A stretch of 64,000 bases of DNA. Origin: Catenovulum sediminis. GTDB taxonomy: Bacteria > Pseudomonadota > Gammaproteobacteria > Enterobacterales > Alteromonadaceae. This document shows positions 9,511 to 18,090 of the stretch, piece by piece; position 1 is the first letter of the stretch, and every line of letters starts with the position of its first letter. The notes beneath the pieces were generated by a model, which had not been told where the DNA came from, ran no database searches, and saw only the letters and a program-made list of their open reading frames with translations. The DNA is taken from positions 2,480,001 to 2,544,000 of the forward strand of contig NZ_CP041660.1 in NCBI RefSeq assembly GCF_007289895.1, in the 5' to 3' direction. The position numbers were made by a program, and so were the translations under genes.

Positions 9511-10910
9511 TAATTTGCCGCCAGAATCAAACGCTTGTTGGTTTCCAGCATACCGAGCATATTCTTAGCTATGCTTAAAAACGCTGTCTTTTCGGCAGGG
9601 TCTATCGGCAAGGCTTTCGGCAGTTGAACGGTTTTTGGATTGCGGTGGACGCCATTCACTAAAAATTCATAATGTAAATGCGGACCTGTAACTCGACCGG
9701 TAGCACCGACTGTGCCTATTTTTTGATTTTGTTTTACTTTTTGCCCAGTGCGCACGGCACGTTTATGCAGGTGTAAATACTTGGTTACGTATTCTTTACC
9801 ATGCTGAATAAACACATAATTACCGTTTAGGCTGTTGTAACCCGATTTGATGACTTTACCGTCGCCAGCGGATACCACTGGTGTGCCGACTCTGGCCGCG
9901 TAATCGATACCTCGGTGTGGTGCAACACGACCCGTTACCGGATGTAACCTTCTTGGATTAAAACTCGAACTGATATACTTAAAATTGACCGGCGCACGTA
10001 AAAAGGCTTTACGCATGCTATTGCCCTCTGGTGTGTAATATTCGCCGTCTGAGTGACGTACGGCAATAAAAGTTTCACCTTGGGTGGTGAATTCAGCGGC
10101 TAAAATATTGCCGTAACCTGCTGCTTCACCTTCTACTAGCAATTCTTCATAAACAACCGAAAAATTATCACCTTCACGTAAATCTAATGCAAAGTCGATA
10201 TCCCAGCCGAAGATATTTGCTAGATTCATGATTTGAGTATTGTTTAAACCGGCTTGTACACCTGCATTCCAGAAGCTGTTTTTGATAATAGCCGCGGCAA
10301 AACCGTGACGAATATCGACAGGTTTGGTTATTTGTTGTGATTGATAACCTTGTTCGGTGTAATTAATTTCAATTAACTCAGTTTTAGACAGGGGATAAAC
10401 CAACTGCTGCAGTTTGTCAGCTGAAAATCCCAGTTGAATCACTTGCCCTGGCATTAATTTGCGAACCAGTGTATCAACAGCAGGCCCGCTATTACTGACT
10501 TGTAGTAGTGTTTTTGCAGATAAACCATTGCGCTCAAATATTTTAGCCAGACTGTCATTTCGTTGCACTGTAACATCACGCCAGTCTAAAACGTCTTCAA
10601 CCAAATGTTCTCGCGTAGCGGCCGTTTCAGGTGTGTCTTTCAAATCTGTTTTTGTTGTTTGTGGTTGAGTTTCGATAGACTCGGCTTGTGGCGATTTTGC
10701 TTGACTGTTTTGTGCTTGTTGCATGGTTGATAAATCGTAACGCACGCCAGGTTGCAGACGAATGTCGGCTGAGTCATTTTGTCGTGAAGCACTGGCATCT
10801 TCGGAAGGCAACAATATCAGAATTGTTAATACCAGACTAATAGAACCTATATAAACTTTATGTAATGTTGGAAAATTACTCCAAACACGTGTAATGCCAC
10901 GCATCAACAT
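9510..10910 (-). CDS. mepM: M23 family murein endopeptidase, MepM-like
   Basis: This 466-residue, membrane-anchored peptidase has one N-terminal helix (~19-36, VYIGSISLVLTILILLP) and a low-complexity linker. A LysM/OapA-like region follows (~107-165) and then an M23 (LytM) domain. The zinc site is visible: PHRGIDYAARVGTPV, then HGKEYVTKYLHLHKRA, then TGPHLHYEFLVNG. It probably cuts peptidoglycan cross-links during wall growth, like E. coli MepM. It is followed directly by anmK (one-base overlap) and lies divergent from tyrS, an arrangement I believe is common in related bacteria. The ribosome-binding site is GGGGGTG. Confidence 0.88.
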   Translation of the reverse strand: MLMRGITRVWSNFPTLHKVYIGSISLVLTILILLPSEDASASRQNDSADIRLQPGVRYDLSTMQQAQNSQAKSPQAESIETQPQTTKTDLKDTPETAATREHLVEDVLDWRDVTVQRNDSLAKIFERNGLSAKTLLQVSNSGPAVDTLVRKLMPGQVIQLGFSADKLQQLVYPLSKTELIEINYTEQGYQSQQITKPVDIRHGFAAAIIKNSFWNAGVQAGLNNTQIMNLANIFGWDIDFALDLREGDNFSVVYEELLVEGEAAGYGNILAAEFTTQGETFIAVRHSDGEYYTPEGNSMRKAFLRAPVNFKYISSSFNPRRLHPVTGRVAPHRGIDYAARVGTPVVSAGDGKVIKSGYNSLNGNYVFIQHGKEYVTKYLHLHKRAVRTGQKVKQNQKIGTVGATGRVTGPHLHYEFLVNGVHRNPKTVQLPKALPIDPAEKTAFLSIAKNMLGMLETNKRLILAAN

Positions 10911-11119
10911 TTCACCCCCAGTTAGAATTCAAGCGAAGAATATAATGAATTCACTATTTTTGCCAGTTTAGAAGCTTTAAATTAGACCAAATGACCGATA
11001 AAATGGCTTCCTTTTACGCTATTTTGTCGTTTATTGGTTACACTTTCGTTTCTAAACCGATAAGACAGGTAGCATTTTGCTCGTTTTTAATCAGAAACTC
11101 AATAAAAGTAGGTATAGGC

Positions 11120-12319
11120 ATGGCCGATGTTCAGGCAGCACTTGCGGAAATTAAACGTGGTGCAGAAGAGATCCTTGTAGAAGAAGAATTAATTGAAAAG
11201 CTAAAAACTGGCAAACCGTTGCGTATTAAAGCCGGTTTTGATCCCACCGCGCCCGATTTGCATTTAGGACACACGGTATTAATTAACAAACTGCGCGCTT
11301 TTCAGCAATTAGGCCACGAAATTATCTTTTTAATAGGTGACTTTACCGGCTTAATTGGTGACCCGACAGGAAAAAATGTCACCCGTAAACCACTTACTCG
11401 CGAAGAGGTTATGGCCAATGCGGAAACTTACAAAGAGCAAGTGTTTAAAATATTAGATCCTGACAAAACACGCATTGAGTTTAATTCAAGCTGGATGGAA
11501 AAGTTAGGTGCTGCCGGCATGATTAAACTGGCAGCGCGTCAAACCGTTGCGCGTATGCTAGAGCGGGATGATTTTAAAAAGCGCTACAATGGTGGCCAAT
11601 CAATTGCCATTCATGAATTTTTGTATCCGTTAGTCCAAGGGTGGGACTCAGTTGCCTTGCAAGCTGATGTTGAACTGGGCGGTACAGATCAGAAATTTAA
11701 TTTATTGATGGGACGCGAATTGCAAAGAGAGGAGGGGCAGAAACCTCAAACCGTTCTAATGATGCCATTGCTGGAAGGTTTAGATGGCGTCCAGAAGATG
11801 TCTAAATCATTAAATAATTATATCGGTATCACAGACGCACCAAATGAGATGTTTGGTAAAATTATGTCTATTTCGGATGATTTGATGTGGCGTTATTTCG
11901 ATTTGTTGAGTTTTCGTCCGCTTGACGAAATCGCCGGATTAAAAGAAGCCGTCGCGGGTGGTAAAAACCCAAGAGATATTAAAATTGAATTGGCAAAAGA
12001 GTTAATCGCGCGTTTTCATGATGAGGCAGCGGCTGAAGGCGCACATCAGGATTTTATCCAGCGCTTTCAAAAAAACGCGATCCCAGATGATATCGAAGAA
12101 AAAACGATTGCACTTGAAGGAGAGGTGGGTATTGCTTCGTTACTAAAAGAAGCGGGATTAGCAGCCAGTACCAGTGAGGCTATGCGCATGATTAAACAAG
12201 GCGCGGTTAAAATTGATGGTGAGAAGGTGACAGATAATAAATTGCAAATTGAGCAAGGTTCAACTGCTGTCTATCAGGTTGGCAAACGTAAATTTGCAAA
12301 AATAACTTTATCACAATAA
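11120..12319 (+). CDS. tyrS: Tyrosyl-tRNA synthetase, TyrZ-type
   Basis: Class I synthetase that charges tRNA-Tyr. From the ATG at 11120 it is 399 residues. An earlier in-frame ATG at 10991 would add 43 residues unlike any TyrRS, so I chose the later start, which begins [14 protein letters not shown]. The HIGH-type motif is HLGH, within [18 protein letters not shown]. The second signature is KMSKS, as in the TyrZ subgroup, where E. coli TyrS has KFGKT. A C-terminal S4-like RNA-binding domain is present ([20 protein letters not shown]). It is divergent from the M23 peptidase gene and followed by a palindromic repeat cluster. Confidence 0.95.
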   Translation: MADVQAALAEIKRGAEEILVEEELIEKLKTGKPLRIKAGFDPTAPDLHLGHTVLINKLRAFQQLGHEIIFLIGDFTGLIGDPTGKNVTRKPLTREEVMANAETYKEQVFKILDPDKTRIEFNSSWMEKLGAAGMIKLAARQTVARMLERDDFKKRYNGGQSIAIHEFLYPLVQGWDSVALQADVELGGTDQKFNLLMGRELQREEGQKPQTVLMMPLLEGLDGVQKMSKSLNNYIGITDAPNEMFGKIMSISDDLMWRYFDLLSFRPLDEIAGLKEAVAGGKNPRDIKIELAKELIARFHDEAAAEGAHQDFIQRFQKNAIPDDIEEKTIALEGEVGIASLLKEAGLAASTSEAMRMIKQGAVKIDGEKVTDNKLQIEQGSTAVYQVGKRKFAKITLSQ

Positions 12320-12329
12320 AACAGTAGCT

Positions 12330-12765
12330 AAAATGAAACTCGAAACTCAAAGCTAAAATGTAGGTCGCGGCTTTAGCCCGACAAAGGCATAACGCACAAT
12401 TGTCGAATTAAGATTGTCGCCCTAAAGGACGACCTACACAGCTCGTAGCTCGAAACTCAAAGCTCAAAGCTAAAATGTAGGTCGCGGCTTTAGCCCGACA
12501 ATGTAGGTCGGACTTTAGTCCGTCAAAGCAAGCAACACAATTGCCGAACTAAACAATTGTCGCCCTAAAGGAACGACCTACACAGCTCGTAGCTCGTAGC
12601 TCGAAACTCGAAACTAAAATGTAGGTCGCGGCTTTAGCCCGACAAAGGCATAACGCACAATTGTCGAATTAAGATTGTCGCCCTAAAGGACGACCTACAC
12701 AGCTCGAAGCTCGCGACTCGAAGCTCGCGACTCGAAGCTCGTAGCTAAAATGTAGCTAAAAATCC
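12330..12765. repeat. REP-like palindrome cluster with 7-bp tandem repeats
   Basis: The cluster fills most of the gap between tyrS and rluA. Units of the form GTAGGTCGCGGCTTTAGCCC, able to fold as stem-loops, occur at ~12360, 12478 and 12621, with a variant (GTAGGTCGGACTTTAGTCCG) at ~12503. Inverted partners (GTCGCCCTAAAGGACGACCT) occur at ~12415, 12558 and 12675. Degenerate heptamers of the type AGCTCGA/AGCTCGT/GAAACTC fill the spaces. A 93-bp stretch is repeated exactly (12353-12445 and 12614-12706). The cluster ends within about 30 bp of the rluA start, leaving little room for an rluA promoter. Confidence 0.9.
12570..12584 (+). other. Unoccupied match to the IS110 insertion site
   Basis: GGAACGACCTACACA in this repeat cluster is the same core sequence that flanks the IS110 element (left flank to 15092, right flank from 16301), joined without an insertion. 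It is therefore a candidate empty target for that element. Most other repeat copies in the window differ at the GGAA position. Confidence 0.6.
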
Positions 12766-12784
12766 ATAACGTGAAAACCAAAAT

Positions 12785-13438
12785 TTGAAATTTATATACA
12801 ATCCACCACAAACACCCATATTATCCATTCTGTATCATGATGCTGATATCGTGGTATTCAATAAACCCAGTGGTTTGTTGTCTGTTAAGGGCAAATTACC
12901 CGAACATCACGACAGTATGGAACTTAGAGCCGCTCGCGTGTGGCCTAATATCGGGGTGGTTCATAGGTTGGATATGGCAACTTCAGGCCTGATGGTTTGG
13001 GCGTTGCATAAACCAGCTCATAGCTCGTTGGCCCGTCAGTTTCAGGAACGGCAAACCGAAAAAACTTACATTGCACGCATATTTGGCAAACCAGAAGCTG
13101 AGCAAGGTTGTATTGAATTACCATTGATTTGCGACTGGCCTAACCGACCTAAACAAATGGTTGATTTTAATCGCGGCAAAAAATCATCGACTTACTGGCA
13201 GGTCATGGATTATGAAGATAATGCAACGCGCGTGCAATTACATCCGATTACCGGACGTTCGCACCAACTTCGTGTTCATATGTTGAAATTAGGCCATCCT
13301 ATCTTGGGTGATCGTTTGTATGCTCATCCTCAAGCGTTATCGATGGCGAGTCGTTTACAATTACACGCGCATACTTTGAGCTTTCACCATCCGATAACGC
13401 ATGAAAAGATGGAATTTACCGCGCGATGTCCGTTTTAA
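12785..13438 (+). CDS. rluA: RluA-type 23S rRNA / tRNA pseudouridine synthase
   Basis: This 217-residue enzyme closely resembles E. coli RluA, which makes pseudouridine in 23S rRNA (position 746) and in several tRNAs (position 32). The catalytic Asp lies in VHRLDMATSGLMVWAL. Other family stretches are FNKPSGLLSV, PLICDWPNRPKQ and PITGRSHQLRVHML. There is no S4 domain, as expected for RluA. The start appears to be TTG at 12785: a stop codon lies in frame just upstream and the N-terminus aligns there. No good ribosome-binding site is seen. It overlaps the next gene by 13 bp. Confidence 0.92.
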   Translation: MKFIYNPPQTPILSILYHDADIVVFNKPSGLLSVKGKLPEHHDSMELRAARVWPNIGVVHRLDMATSGLMVWALHKPAHSSLARQFQERQTEKTYIARIFGKPEAEQGCIELPLICDWPNRPKQMVDFNRGKKSSTYWQVMDYEDNATRVQLHPITGRSHQLRVHMLKLGHPILGDRLYAHPQALSMASRLQLHAHTLSFHHPITHEKMEFTARCPF

Positions 13439-13953
13439 ATTATCATCCATTTCCAGTTGGTTTGGGGGATGTTCAGTTTGACATCGCCGTTTATATCGAA
13501 AACAGACCGCCACTAGAGGCATATTTATCGCTTTATCATTTAAAACCGCTGGAAGAAAATGAACTCGACAATATTGTTACGCGTTGCTCAAATAACTGGC
13601 GCAAAATATTTAATTGTTACGCTAAATTATTGTATCAATTAAATACATGTGATTTGTCTAGCTGGCAACAGTATCGCGATCAACTCTTTTTAAAAGAAGG
13701 AGCTAACGCGGCATTGTTGTTTTCTGCCCCCCTTTTAGCTACAACAGAATTAAAAGAAAGCAAAATAGTCCATGTGATCAGCGGGCGAACCTATGCCAGC
13801 AAGCTCAATTTACCCACACTAGATTGGTTAGCACCTGATTTTGCGATCAATCGTCAGCATAAAATTATCGTCTCACCGTATTTTGACTACCGTCAGTTAT
13901 CGAATATAAAAATAGAGCAGCTCGCCGCGCTGATTCGCCAGCTTCGCATATAA
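13426..13953 (+). CDS. Conserved-looking hypothetical protein overlapping rluA
   Basis: I do not firmly recognise this 175-residue protein. It starts inside the last codons of rluA (13-bp overlap), so the two are probably translated together. It has no signal peptide or membrane segment and appears cytosolic. Visible features are a DVQFDIAVYIENRPPLEAY start, a Trp-rich middle (NNWRKIFNCYAKLLYQL) and LLATTELKESKIVHVISGRTYASKL. It may belong to a small domain-of-unknown-function family of marine gammaproteobacteria. Coding status is supported by length, the overlap and normal amino-acid composition. Confidence 0.7.
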   Translation: MSVLNYHPFPVGLGDVQFDIAVYIENRPPLEAYLSLYHLKPLEENELDNIVTRCSNNWRKIFNCYAKLLYQLNTCDLSSWQQYRDQLFLKEGANAALLFSAPLLATTELKESKIVHVISGRTYASKLNLPTLDWLAPDFAINRQHKIIVSPYFDYRQLSNIKIEQLAALIRQLRI

Positions 13954-14034
13954 TAGTAAAGGCTTATTCACATTGGCCGATACAGTTAATAGTGTTTTTT
14001 AGCTTTACATCAGCATTTTTCGGATTTTCGCGAT

Positions 14035-14892
14035 ATGACAAAATTTTGGGCTTTTGTATTATCTGTTTTTTCTATGTTCGTAAGTGCAAGCTTACTCTGT
14101 GCGGCTGAATATGTTATGCCTGTTAGCCAGCATCAAATCGCTTCAGAAGACCTACTACGTTACGCCCCTACTGAGGAAATTCGAGAATTGATGGCCGGTG
14201 AACTCACTTTTACAGCTTTGCAGTCAGAGCAGGAAAGTAACGTGGTTCGTGGTGTCGCAATTTTACTGCCGGATATAAATTTACATGCTAATCAAACGGG
14301 TAGCTTTTTTCAGTTAAGATATGCATTAAATCGATATGGCTGGGTCAGTTTAGCTGGAGTGATGCCAGATTTTGAATTGTCAGAAAAAAGCTTTGGTGAA
14401 GCAGCCGACAAAGAAAGTCTGCTAAGGCCCAATGCCGATACGCAATTTATTGATGAGGTTGACAGAAACCGCTACTTAGACCAACTCTCGCTCGTGGTTA
14501 ACGCAATGCAAGAAGAGGTGGTTGGTTACCCCGGCTTGATATTGGTTGTTGCACAAGGTGCTACGGCTGGCTGGTTGGTTGAAGCATATCAAGCACAAAA
14601 ATTACCTTTGCCGGATGCTTTGGTCTTAATTGCACCTTATTTGCCAGATGACAGATTAAACCGTGCTTTACCAGCTCAAATAGCGCAATTATCTGTACCT
14701 ATTTTAGACGTTTGGTCGGCAAGAGATAACCGCTGGGCATTAGCGACTGTGCCACTTCGCAATAAAGCATCTAAACGGCATCTAACTTTACACTACCGTC
14801 AGCGTGAAATGTTTGGCTACGCTGGGTTAGAAAGCCGTGAAGAGCGGTTAAGCAAAGAAATTTATGGCTATATGACGTATTTGGGGTGGTAG
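14035..14892 (+). CDS. DUF3530 family exported alpha/beta-hydrolase-like protein
   Basis: A 285-residue protein with an N-terminal signal peptide (residues ~1-23, ending SASLLCAAEY). The rest resembles DUF3530: ILLPDINLHAN, a strand and turn LILVVAQGATAGWLVEAY where alpha/beta hydrolases carry the nucleophile, PDALVLIAPYLPD and LSVPILDVWSARDNRWA. The expected nucleophilic Ser is replaced (GATAG in place of GxSxG), so normal esterase activity is doubtful. It is probably periplasmic; function unknown. It is followed by a REP-like cluster. Confidence 0.75.
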   Translation: MTKFWAFVLSVFSMFVSASLLCAAEYVMPVSQHQIASEDLLRYAPTEEIRELMAGELTFTALQSEQESNVVRGVAILLPDINLHANQTGSFFQLRYALNRYGWVSLAGVMPDFELSEKSFGEAADKESLLRPNADTQFIDEVDRNRYLDQLSLVVNAMQEEVVGYPGLILVVAQGATAGWLVEAYQAQKLPLPDALVLIAPYLPDDRLNRALPAQIAQLSVPILDVWSARDNRWALATVPLRNKASKRHLTLHYRQREMFGYAGLESREERLSKEIYGYMTYLGW

Positions 14893-14904
14893 CGTAAAAA
14901 CTAT

Positions 14905-15092
14905 AATGTAGGTCGCGGCTTTAGCCCGACAAATCTTGCAATATGCAAATTGTCGCCCTAAAGGGACGACCTACACAGCTCGTAGCTCGCGGCTTAAAGC
15001 TCGAAGCTCAAAACTGTCGCCCTAAAGGACGACCTACACGGCTCGCAGCTTAAAGCTCGAAGCTCAAAACTGTCGCCCTAAAGGAACGACCT
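14905..15092. repeat. REP-like cluster, left part, interrupted by the IS110 element
   Basis: A GTAGGTCGCGGCTTTAGCCC unit near 14918 is followed by inverted partners near 14950, 15017 and 15070, with degenerate heptamers (AGCTCGA, TTAAAGC) between. The last partner is cut after GGAACGACCT at 15092, where the insertion sequence begins. The remainder of the unit resumes at 16303. Confidence 0.9.
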
Positions 15093-15099
15093 TGTATCT

Positions 15100-15275
15100 C
15101 TCAGTGATTGATGTTTAGCTAGCAGCAATCACATCGGGACGCCAGTGAGTATGTGAACGACCTAATCAGAAAATGATGGGTTGTAGATAATGCCCTGGCT
15201 TCCTAACCTCCATAAAACTGAATGGTATCCTAGCGCCCTATTTCAGGTGACGCTGCATGTACAAGGGGAGTAAAT
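15100..15275 (+). ncRNA. Predicted bridge RNA of the IS110-family element
   Basis: The left end contains two bipartite guide loops. Target loop: GAACGACCT (15155-15163) equals the left flank ending at 15092, and TGTAG (15182-15186) is the reverse complement of the right flank CTACA. A GCCAG/CTGGC stem (15141-15145 with 15195-15199) encloses the loop. Donor loop: ATGGTATC (15222-15229) equals the right end of the element, and TACAAG (15260-15265) is the reverse complement of CTTGTA at the left end. A possible CTCC/GGAG stem (15208-15211 with 15267-15270) encloses it. The RNA ends are inferred from the predicted junction promoter and the last guide. The size (~170 nt) fits IS621. Confidence 0.75.
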
Positions 15276-15279
15276 AGAG

Positions 15280-16266
15280 ATGAAGGCCTATGCAGGTATT
15301 GATGTCGGTAAAGATAAATTAGATGTTAGTTGGTTACGTGACGCCACCACAAACAAGAAGAAAACGAAAGTATTAAAAAACACACCAAAAGGGCATAAAG
15401 AACTGGTGACGTGGTTGCTCAAAAATACAAAATATCAACCGCATGAAATCGTTATTACAGTTGAACCAACGGGTGTTTATAGTGAACCCCTCATGTACTA
15501 TTTACATGAACAAGGATTCATTTTATTACAAGCAAATCCAAGTAAAGCGTCGCAATATGCAAAAGCGTTGAATTTGGTTCATAAGACAGATAAATCGGAT
15601 GCCACGATGCTAGCCCGTTATGGACATGACCAGCAACATTCTTTGTGTAGATGGCAGCCAGAGCCGGTGGAATCAAGAGCGTTAAAGGCGATGCTACGCA
15701 GGCTAGAAGCACTAGAGCAGGATTTGCAGCGGGAAGAAAATCGATTTGAAGCCGCTAATTTTTCAGGCGCATCAGCACGAGTGATTCAGTCGCTGGAAGA
15801 CATGATAGCGGTGTTGAAAGATGAAATAGACAAGTTAACTCAAGAAATTGACGACCATATAGATGGGCATCCATCACTAAAAAAGAACCGTAAATTACTC
15901 CAAAGCATAAGCGGCGTTGGGGTTGTTGTTTCAAGAGTGATGGTTAGCTTGTTAGCCTGTAAGAATTTTAAAAATGCAAAGCAGTTTTCAGCGTATTTGG
16001 GTTTAATTCCGAAGCTTAAAGAATCGGGGAAACAGGCTGGAAAAACCACATTAAGCAAACAAGGCCCGAGTTATGTTAGGGTCAAATTATATATGGCAGC
16101 AGTCGTGGCAGGGCAACATAATCCTGATATAAAAGCTCAAAAAACACGGTTATTGCAGCAAGGCAAGAATAAAATGCAGGCATTAGGAGCGGCGATGAGA
16201 AAGCTGGCTCAAATATGCTTTGGAGTTGTAAAAACTCAAACAGAATATCAGCCTCAAGTTAATTAA
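15280..16266 (+). CDS. IS110-family transposase (bridge-RNA-type recombinase)
   Basis: This 328-residue serine/DEDD recombinase is close to IS621 in length. The N-terminal RuvC-like domain has Asp8 (AGIDVGKDKLD), Glu62 (VEPTGVY), Asp104 and Asp107 (KTDKSDATMLARYG). A coiled-coil linker (~135-195) follows. The C-terminal Transposase_20 domain has ISGVGVVVSRVMVSL, AYLGLIPKLKESG and the likely catalytic Ser259 in TLSKQGPSYVR. All catalytic residues appear intact. GGGGAG 9 nt before the ATG is the ribosome-binding site and overlaps the 3' part of the predicted bridge RNA. Confidence 0.95.
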   Translation: MKAYAGIDVGKDKLDVSWLRDATTNKKKTKVLKNTPKGHKELVTWLLKNTKYQPHEIVITVEPTGVYSEPLMYYLHEQGFILLQANPSKASQYAKALNLVHKTDKSDATMLARYGHDQQHSLCRWQPEPVESRALKAMLRRLEALEQDLQREENRFEAANFSGASARVIQSLEDMIAVLKDEIDKLTQEIDDHIDGHPSLKKNRKLLQSISGVGVVVSRVMVSLLACKNFKNAKQFSAYLGLIPKLKESGKQAGKTTLSKQGPSYVRVKLYMAAVVAGQHNPDIKAQKTRLLQQGKNKMQALGAAMRKLAQICFGVVKTQTEYQPQVN

Positions 16267-16274
16267 ATAACGAC

Positions 16275-16302
16275 TTGAAGCTGATTGTGAGAGATGGTAT
16301 CT
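16275..16302 (+). promoter_or_regulatory. Right-end half of a predicted junction promoter
   Basis: TTGAAG (16275-16280) lies exactly 17 bp before TAT at 16298-16300. When the element circularises, these bases are followed by the CT core and the first T of the left end, giving TATCTT. The pair TTGAAG-17-TATCTT is a reasonable sigma-70 promoter that exists only in the circle. It would start transcription at about 15100, just before the predicted bridge RNA. Confidence 0.55.
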
Positions 16303-16417
16303 ACACTTCATGTGAAACTTGAAACTTGAAACTTGTAGCTAAAATGTAGGTCGCGGCTTTAGCCCGACAAATCTTGCAATATGCAAAATGTCGCCCTAAA
16401 GGGACGACCTACACAGC
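16303..16417. repeat. REP-like cluster, right part, abutting ilvC
   Basis: After the insertion sequence come three GAAACTT heptamers, a GTAGGTCGCGGCTTTAGCCC unit near 16345, and its inverted partner GTCGCCCTAAAGGGACGACC near 16390. The final GCTTAA runs directly into the ilvC stop codon. The hairpins may act as the 3' end structure for ilvC mRNA. Confidence 0.88.
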
Positions 16418-17908
16418 TTAAATCGCGTCTTTATCGACAATCGCTTTCATATCAGTCATGTAGCCGCGCAATTCTTGACCAACCCACTCAACTGGGTGGT
16501 TACGAATTTCATCGTTTACACGTACTAATAATGCATTATCAACTGTGTTTGACTTAGGTGCTTTGTACTGACCGATAAATGCACTATCTAGGTCTTTTAC
16601 AAAATCAGTTAATAAAGGAACTGCCGCGTGTGCGAATAAGTAACAACCATATTCCGCCGTATCAGAAATAACAACGTTCATTTCGTACAATTTTTTACGA
16701 GCGATTGTATTCGCGATTAATGGCGTTTCGTGTAAAGATTCATAGTATGCAGACTCTTCAATGATGCCAGATTCTGTCATTGCTTCGAATGCTAATTCAA
16801 CACCGGCTTTAACCATAGCAACAAAGAAAATGTTGTTGTCGAAGTATTCTTGCTCGTCAATTGGAGCATCTTGAGCTGTTGATTTTTCAAAAGCTGTTTC
16901 GGCAGTTTCTGCACGCCATTTTAACAAGTTAGCGTCGTCATTTGCCCAGTCTTCCATCATGGTTTTAGAAAAGTGACCTGTGATGATGTCGTCCATGTGC
17001 TTGTAGAATAATGGACGTAAAATATCTTTTAACTCACCCGCTAATGCAAAACATTCAATTTTTGCAGGGTTAGATAAACGATCCATCATACCTGTGATGC
17101 CGCCATATTTAAGCGCTTCAGTGATGGTTTCCCAACCGTATTGGATTAATTTTGACGCGTAACCTGGTTCAACACCTTCAGCAACCATTTTGTCATAACC
17201 TAAAATTGCGCCAGTTTGCAACATACCACAAAGGATAGTTTGCTCACCCATAAGGTCAGATTTTACTTCAGCAACAAAAGAAGATTCTAAAACACCGGCA
17301 CGATCACCACCTGTGGCAGACGCATAAGCTTTTGCCCACTCTAAACCGTGTGCTTGTGGATCATTTGCAGGGTGAACTGCGATAAGTGTCGGAACACCGA
17401 AACCACGCTTATATTCTTCACGTACTTCTGAACCCGGACACTTAGGTGCACACATAATAACAGTGATATCTTCACGAATTTGCATACCTTCTTCAACGAT
17501 GTTGAAACCGTGAGAGTAAGCTAAAGTTGAACCTTCTTTCATTAACGGCATAACTGCGCTAACAACGGCTGTGTGTTGCTTGTCAGGTGTTAAGTTACAA
17601 ACTAAATCTGCCGTTGGGATTAAATCTTCGTAAGTACCTACGTTGAAGCCATTGTCTGTTGCATTTTTCCAAGAAGCACGTTTTTGTTCGATTGCTTCTT
17701 TACGTAATGCATAAGAAATATCTAAACCAGAATCGCGCATGTTTAAACCTTGGTTTAAACCTTGAGCACCACAACCGACGATAACAACTTTTTTGCCTTT
17801 TAATGCTTCACAACCGTTTGCGAATTCGCTGCGGTCCATAAAACGACATTTACCTAATTGTTCTAACTGTTCACGCAATGTTAGCGTGTTGAAGTAATTT
17901 TGACCCAT
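16418..17908 (-). CDS. ilvC: Ketol-acid reductoisomerase, class II
   Basis: This 496-residue enzyme isomerises and reduces acetolactate or acetohydroxybutyrate with NADPH and Mg2+, the second step of valine and isoleucine synthesis. The length and the duplicated C-terminal knotted domain mark the class II (E. coli) form. Visible motifs are the Rossmann [33 protein letters not shown] in the NADPH-phosphate loop, and the metal-site region [18 protein letters not shown]. It is divergent from ilvY, its expected activator. The 3' end abuts REP-like hairpins. No leader peptide rich in branched-chain residues is seen upstream, consistent with activation by IlvY rather than attenuation. Confidence 0.97.
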   Translation of the reverse strand: MGQNYFNTLTLREQLEQLGKCRFMDRSEFANGCEALKGKKVVIVGCGAQGLNQGLNMRDSGLDISYALRKEAIEQKRASWKNATDNGFNVGTYEDLIPTADLVCNLTPDKQHTAVVSAVMPLMKEGSTLAYSHGFNIVEEGMQIREDITVIMCAPKCPGSEVREEYKRGFGVPTLIAVHPANDPQAHGLEWAKAYASATGGDRAGVLESSFVAEVKSDLMGEQTILCGMLQTGAILGYDKMVAEGVEPGYASKLIQYGWETITEALKYGGITGMMDRLSNPAKIECFALAGELKDILRPLFYKHMDDIITGHFSKTMMEDWANDDANLLKWRAETAETAFEKSTAQDAPIDEQEYFDNNIFFVAMVKAGVELAFEAMTESGIIEESAYYESLHETPLIANTIARKKLYEMNVVISDTAEYGCYLFAHAAVPLLTDFVKDLDSAFIGQYKAPKSNTVDNALLVRVNDEIRNHPVEWVGQELRGYMTDMKAIVDKDAI

Positions 17909-18090
17909 GAGGATGTCCTGTATTAATTGATTGAAGTACTAAGTTAGATAACTCGAACTTAAGATACAGTGCTGCAGAAAGATCTATCATTCTGCGGTGC
18001 TGAATCTTAGCTGCTAATGAATCTGATCTAAAATTGCGCACACTTTACCCTATTAATTTTATTGCTTAAAGTGATATATTTAAAAAACAG

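Larger units (their letters stand above)
15093..16302 (+). mobile_element. IS110-family insertion sequence (IS621-like layout)
   Basis: The element has a 187-bp non-coding left end, one transposase gene and a 36-bp right end including the core. The boundary comes from the interrupted host repeat: left flank GGAACGACCT, right flank CTACACTTCATG. The CT dinucleotide (15091-15092 and 16301-16302) is the shared core, with no longer target duplication. The ends carry a subterminal inverted repeat, ATCTCTCA at 15096-15103 and TGAGAGAT at 16288-16295. A long left end, a CT core and insertion into REP-type DNA are the known features of E. coli IS621. The element looks intact. Confidence 0.88.

Noticed and set aside
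10991-11119. N-terminal extension of tyrosyl-tRNA synthetase
   Set aside because: The 43 extra residues do not match TyrRS, and a better start with the family N-terminus lies at 11120.
16267-16302. Guide RNA in the right end of the insertion sequence, as in the IS1111 group
   Set aside because: Only about 34 bp lie between the transposase stop and the core. The guides were found in the left end instead, although a short subterminal inverted repeat does recall IS1111.
14893-16417. Larger genomic island around the IS110 element
   Set aside because: Flanking genes are core genes, no integrase or tRNA attachment site is present, and removing the element alone restores the repeat.
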